A stretch of 64,000 bases of DNA from Bacillus bingmayongensis. Lineage in GTDB: Bacteria; Bacillota; Bacilli; Bacillales; Bacillaceae_G. A program made the translations under genes and the position numbers. Location: contig NZ_JH921518.1 in NCBI RefSeq assembly GCF_000299035.1, forward strand, positions 780,439 through 844,438. The letters are read 5' to 3'. Below, piece by piece: positions 63,004 to 64,000 of this stretch. Position 1 is the first letter of the stretch, and each line of letters opens with the position of its first letter. Below the pieces are notes generated by a model. It worked only from the letters and a program-made list of their open reading frames with translations. It was not told the origin of the DNA and searched no databases.

Positions 63004-63177
63004 ATGAAAAAGACACATATTTTCTTTCTATTTTTTTGTATTTGTATTTCTTTTTTTCTGTACATTCTTTCCCTGTTACAAGCATTTCCAAAGATTATTG
63101 CCTTGCCGCTTTTATTCGCAATCATTGTAATTAGCCTCTCGTATTTCAATCATAGAAAGCGGTTTAAAGGTTTTTAA
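63004..63177 (+). CDS. 57-residue two-segment membrane protein
   Basis: AGGAGGG lies five bases before the ATG. The 57-residue product has two hydrophobic segments (about 5-25 and 31-48) joined by LQAFPK, a basic start (MKKTH) and a basic tail (NHRKRFKGF). That is the design of a small inner-membrane hairpin with both ends in the cytosol. A bidirectional terminator follows. I do not recognise a family; it converges with pepF. Confidence 0.6.
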   Translation: MKKTHIFFLFFCICISFFLYILSLLQAFPKIIALPLLFAIIVISLSYFNHRKRFKGF

Positions 63178-63179
63178 AA

Positions 63180-63216
63180 CAAAAAAGGCGAGAGTTTTCA
63201 CTCTCGCCTTTCCTCT
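63180..63216. terminator. Bidirectional terminator: small membrane protein / pepF
   Basis: AAAGGCGAGAG and CTCTCGCCTTT pair around TTTTCA, with A/T runs on both sides. Confidence 0.85.
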
Positions 63217-63223
63217 TTCACTA

Positions 63224-64000
63224 TTATTTACCTTCAAATAATAGTTCCTCTAATTCGTTTAACTTTTCTTCAAATACTTGTAGTGCCTCTTTAACAGGCT
63301 CTGGTGATACCATATCTACTCCTGCTTTTTTCAGTACTTCAATTGGATAATCAGAGCTTCCAGCTTTTAAGAATTCGTTAATATAACGCTCTACAGCTGG
63401 TTTTCCTTCTTCTAAAATTTGTTTTGATAAAGCTGTTGCTGCACTGAATCCTGTTGCGTATTGATATACGTAATAGTTGTAATAGAAATGCGGAATACGA
63501 GACCATTCTAAACCAATTTCTTTATCGATGACTAAAGCATCGCCAAAGTATTTTTTATTTAAATCATAGTAAATTTCCGTTAACATATCTGGTGTTACTG
63601 CATGACCTTCTTGAACCTTTTTATGAATGATATGTTCAAATTCCGCAAACATCGTTTGACGGAATACTGTTCCGCGGAATCCTTCTAAATAATGATTTAA
63701 TAAATATAAACGTTCTTTCTTATCTTCTGTCGTTTTTAATAAGTAATCATTTAAAATTGCTTCGTTACAAGTTGAGGCAACTTCCGCAACGAATATGGAA
63801 TAGTCACCATATACATGTGGTTGTGTTTTTCTTGTATAGTAGCTATGCACAGAATGACCGAATTCATGTGCAAGTGTAAATAAATTGTTTACATTATCAT
63901 GCCAGTTCATTAAAACATACGGATTTGTTCCATACGCACCAGATGAATATGCACCGCTCCGTTTTCCTTTGTTTTCATACACGTCTACCCAGCGGTTTTC
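63224..64000 (-). CDS. pepF: Oligoendopeptidase F, C-terminal part (runs off the window)
   Basis: 259 codons are inside the window; the 5' end lies beyond base 64000, and the frame is open to the edge (ENRWVDV before YENKGKRSGAYS). M3 metallopeptidase: the zinc motif HEFGHSVHSYYT is about 40 residues into the visible part, and the third zinc ligand lies in the FVAEVASTCNEAIL helix. RQTMFAEFEHIIH and PHFYYNYYVYQYATGFSAA are PepF hallmarks. The homolog next to yjbH in B. subtilis is yjbG. It degrades short peptides in the cytosol. Confidence 0.93.
   Translation of the reverse strand, partial: ENRWVDVYENKGKRSGAYSSGAYGTNPYVLMNWHDNVNNLFTLAHEFGHSVHSYYTRKTQPHVYGDYSIFVAEVASTCNEAILNDYLLKTTEDKKERLYLLNHYLEGFRGTVFRQTMFAEFEHIIHKKVQEGHAVTPDMLTEIYYDLNKKYFGDALVIDKEIGLEWSRIPHFYYNYYVYQYATGFSAATALSKQILEEGKPAVERYINEFLKAGSSDYPIEVLKKAGVDMVSPEPVKEALQVFEEKLNELEELLFEGK

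Overview
The window is chromosomal DNA of a member of the Bacillus cereus group. It is AT-rich and low-GC Gram-positive in codon use. It carries exosporium genes (two CotY/ExsY-type proteins, a BxpB/ExsF-like protein, CotO), spore glycan genes (sps and rml), a complete trpEGDCFBA operon behind two T-boxes, and runs of genes whose closest relatives are the Bacillus subtilis yjb and yjc genes. No rRNA, tRNA or CRISPR array was seen.

Layout. 1-5.3 kb: a zinc-ribbon membrane protein with a 31-residue companion, an HExxH membrane protein, a YukJ-like protein, an L-lactate permease and a small orphan. 5.3-12.3 kb: the trp operon on the minus strand with overlapping or abutting genes and a tandem T-box leader that reads UGG twice. 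12.4-17.2 kb: putP behind CodY-like boxes, a small Ig-like protein, a PH-domain membrane protein, a GC-richer VOC enzyme next to a transporter relic, and an EamA exporter. 17.4-21.3 kb: yjcH, yjcG, yjcF and the helicase yjcD. 21.4-26.7 kb: the exosporium/coat locus (ExsY-like, a 54-residue Gln-rich protein, YjcA, CotY-like, CotO with long acidic repeats, BxpB-like) and a decayed P-domain gene.

27.1-50.4 kb is a spore glycan island. Its left edge is a 213-bp copy of the 3' end of fabI; its right edge is the intact fabI. Inside are a two-domain glycosyltransferase, a small-protein/CgeB pair, a NeuB-SDR pair, about 2 kb of gene relics, then an operon-like series: spsA, spsB, two nucleotide-sugar SDRs, a PseC-type aminotransferase, a SAF-cytidylyltransferase fusion, an aldo/keto reductase, an SDR, PseH, PseG, a formyltransferase and PseI. 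This should make and transfer a CMP-activated, possibly N-formylated, pseudaminic-acid-type sugar for the spore surface. rmlACBD (dTDP-L-rhamnose) follows on the other strand.

50.4-64 kb: fabI with a FapR operator, a RodA/FtsW-family gene and prpE. A 3.9-kb IS3-type cassette then sits in the loop of the prpE/yjbO terminator. It has both IS ends and a 3-bp target duplication, but its transposase is gutted and it carries a 941-residue TPR/dynamin-like GTPase. Housekeeping and stress genes follow: yjbO, nadK, the small (p)ppGpp synthetase yjbM, yjbL, yjbK, truncated haemoglobin yjbI, the Spx adaptor spxH, a small membrane protein and the 3' part of pepF.

The best candidates for something undescribed are the IS-bounded GTPase cassette and the fabI-bounded island with its formyltransferase. 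All calls come from reading the sequence; no database search was run.
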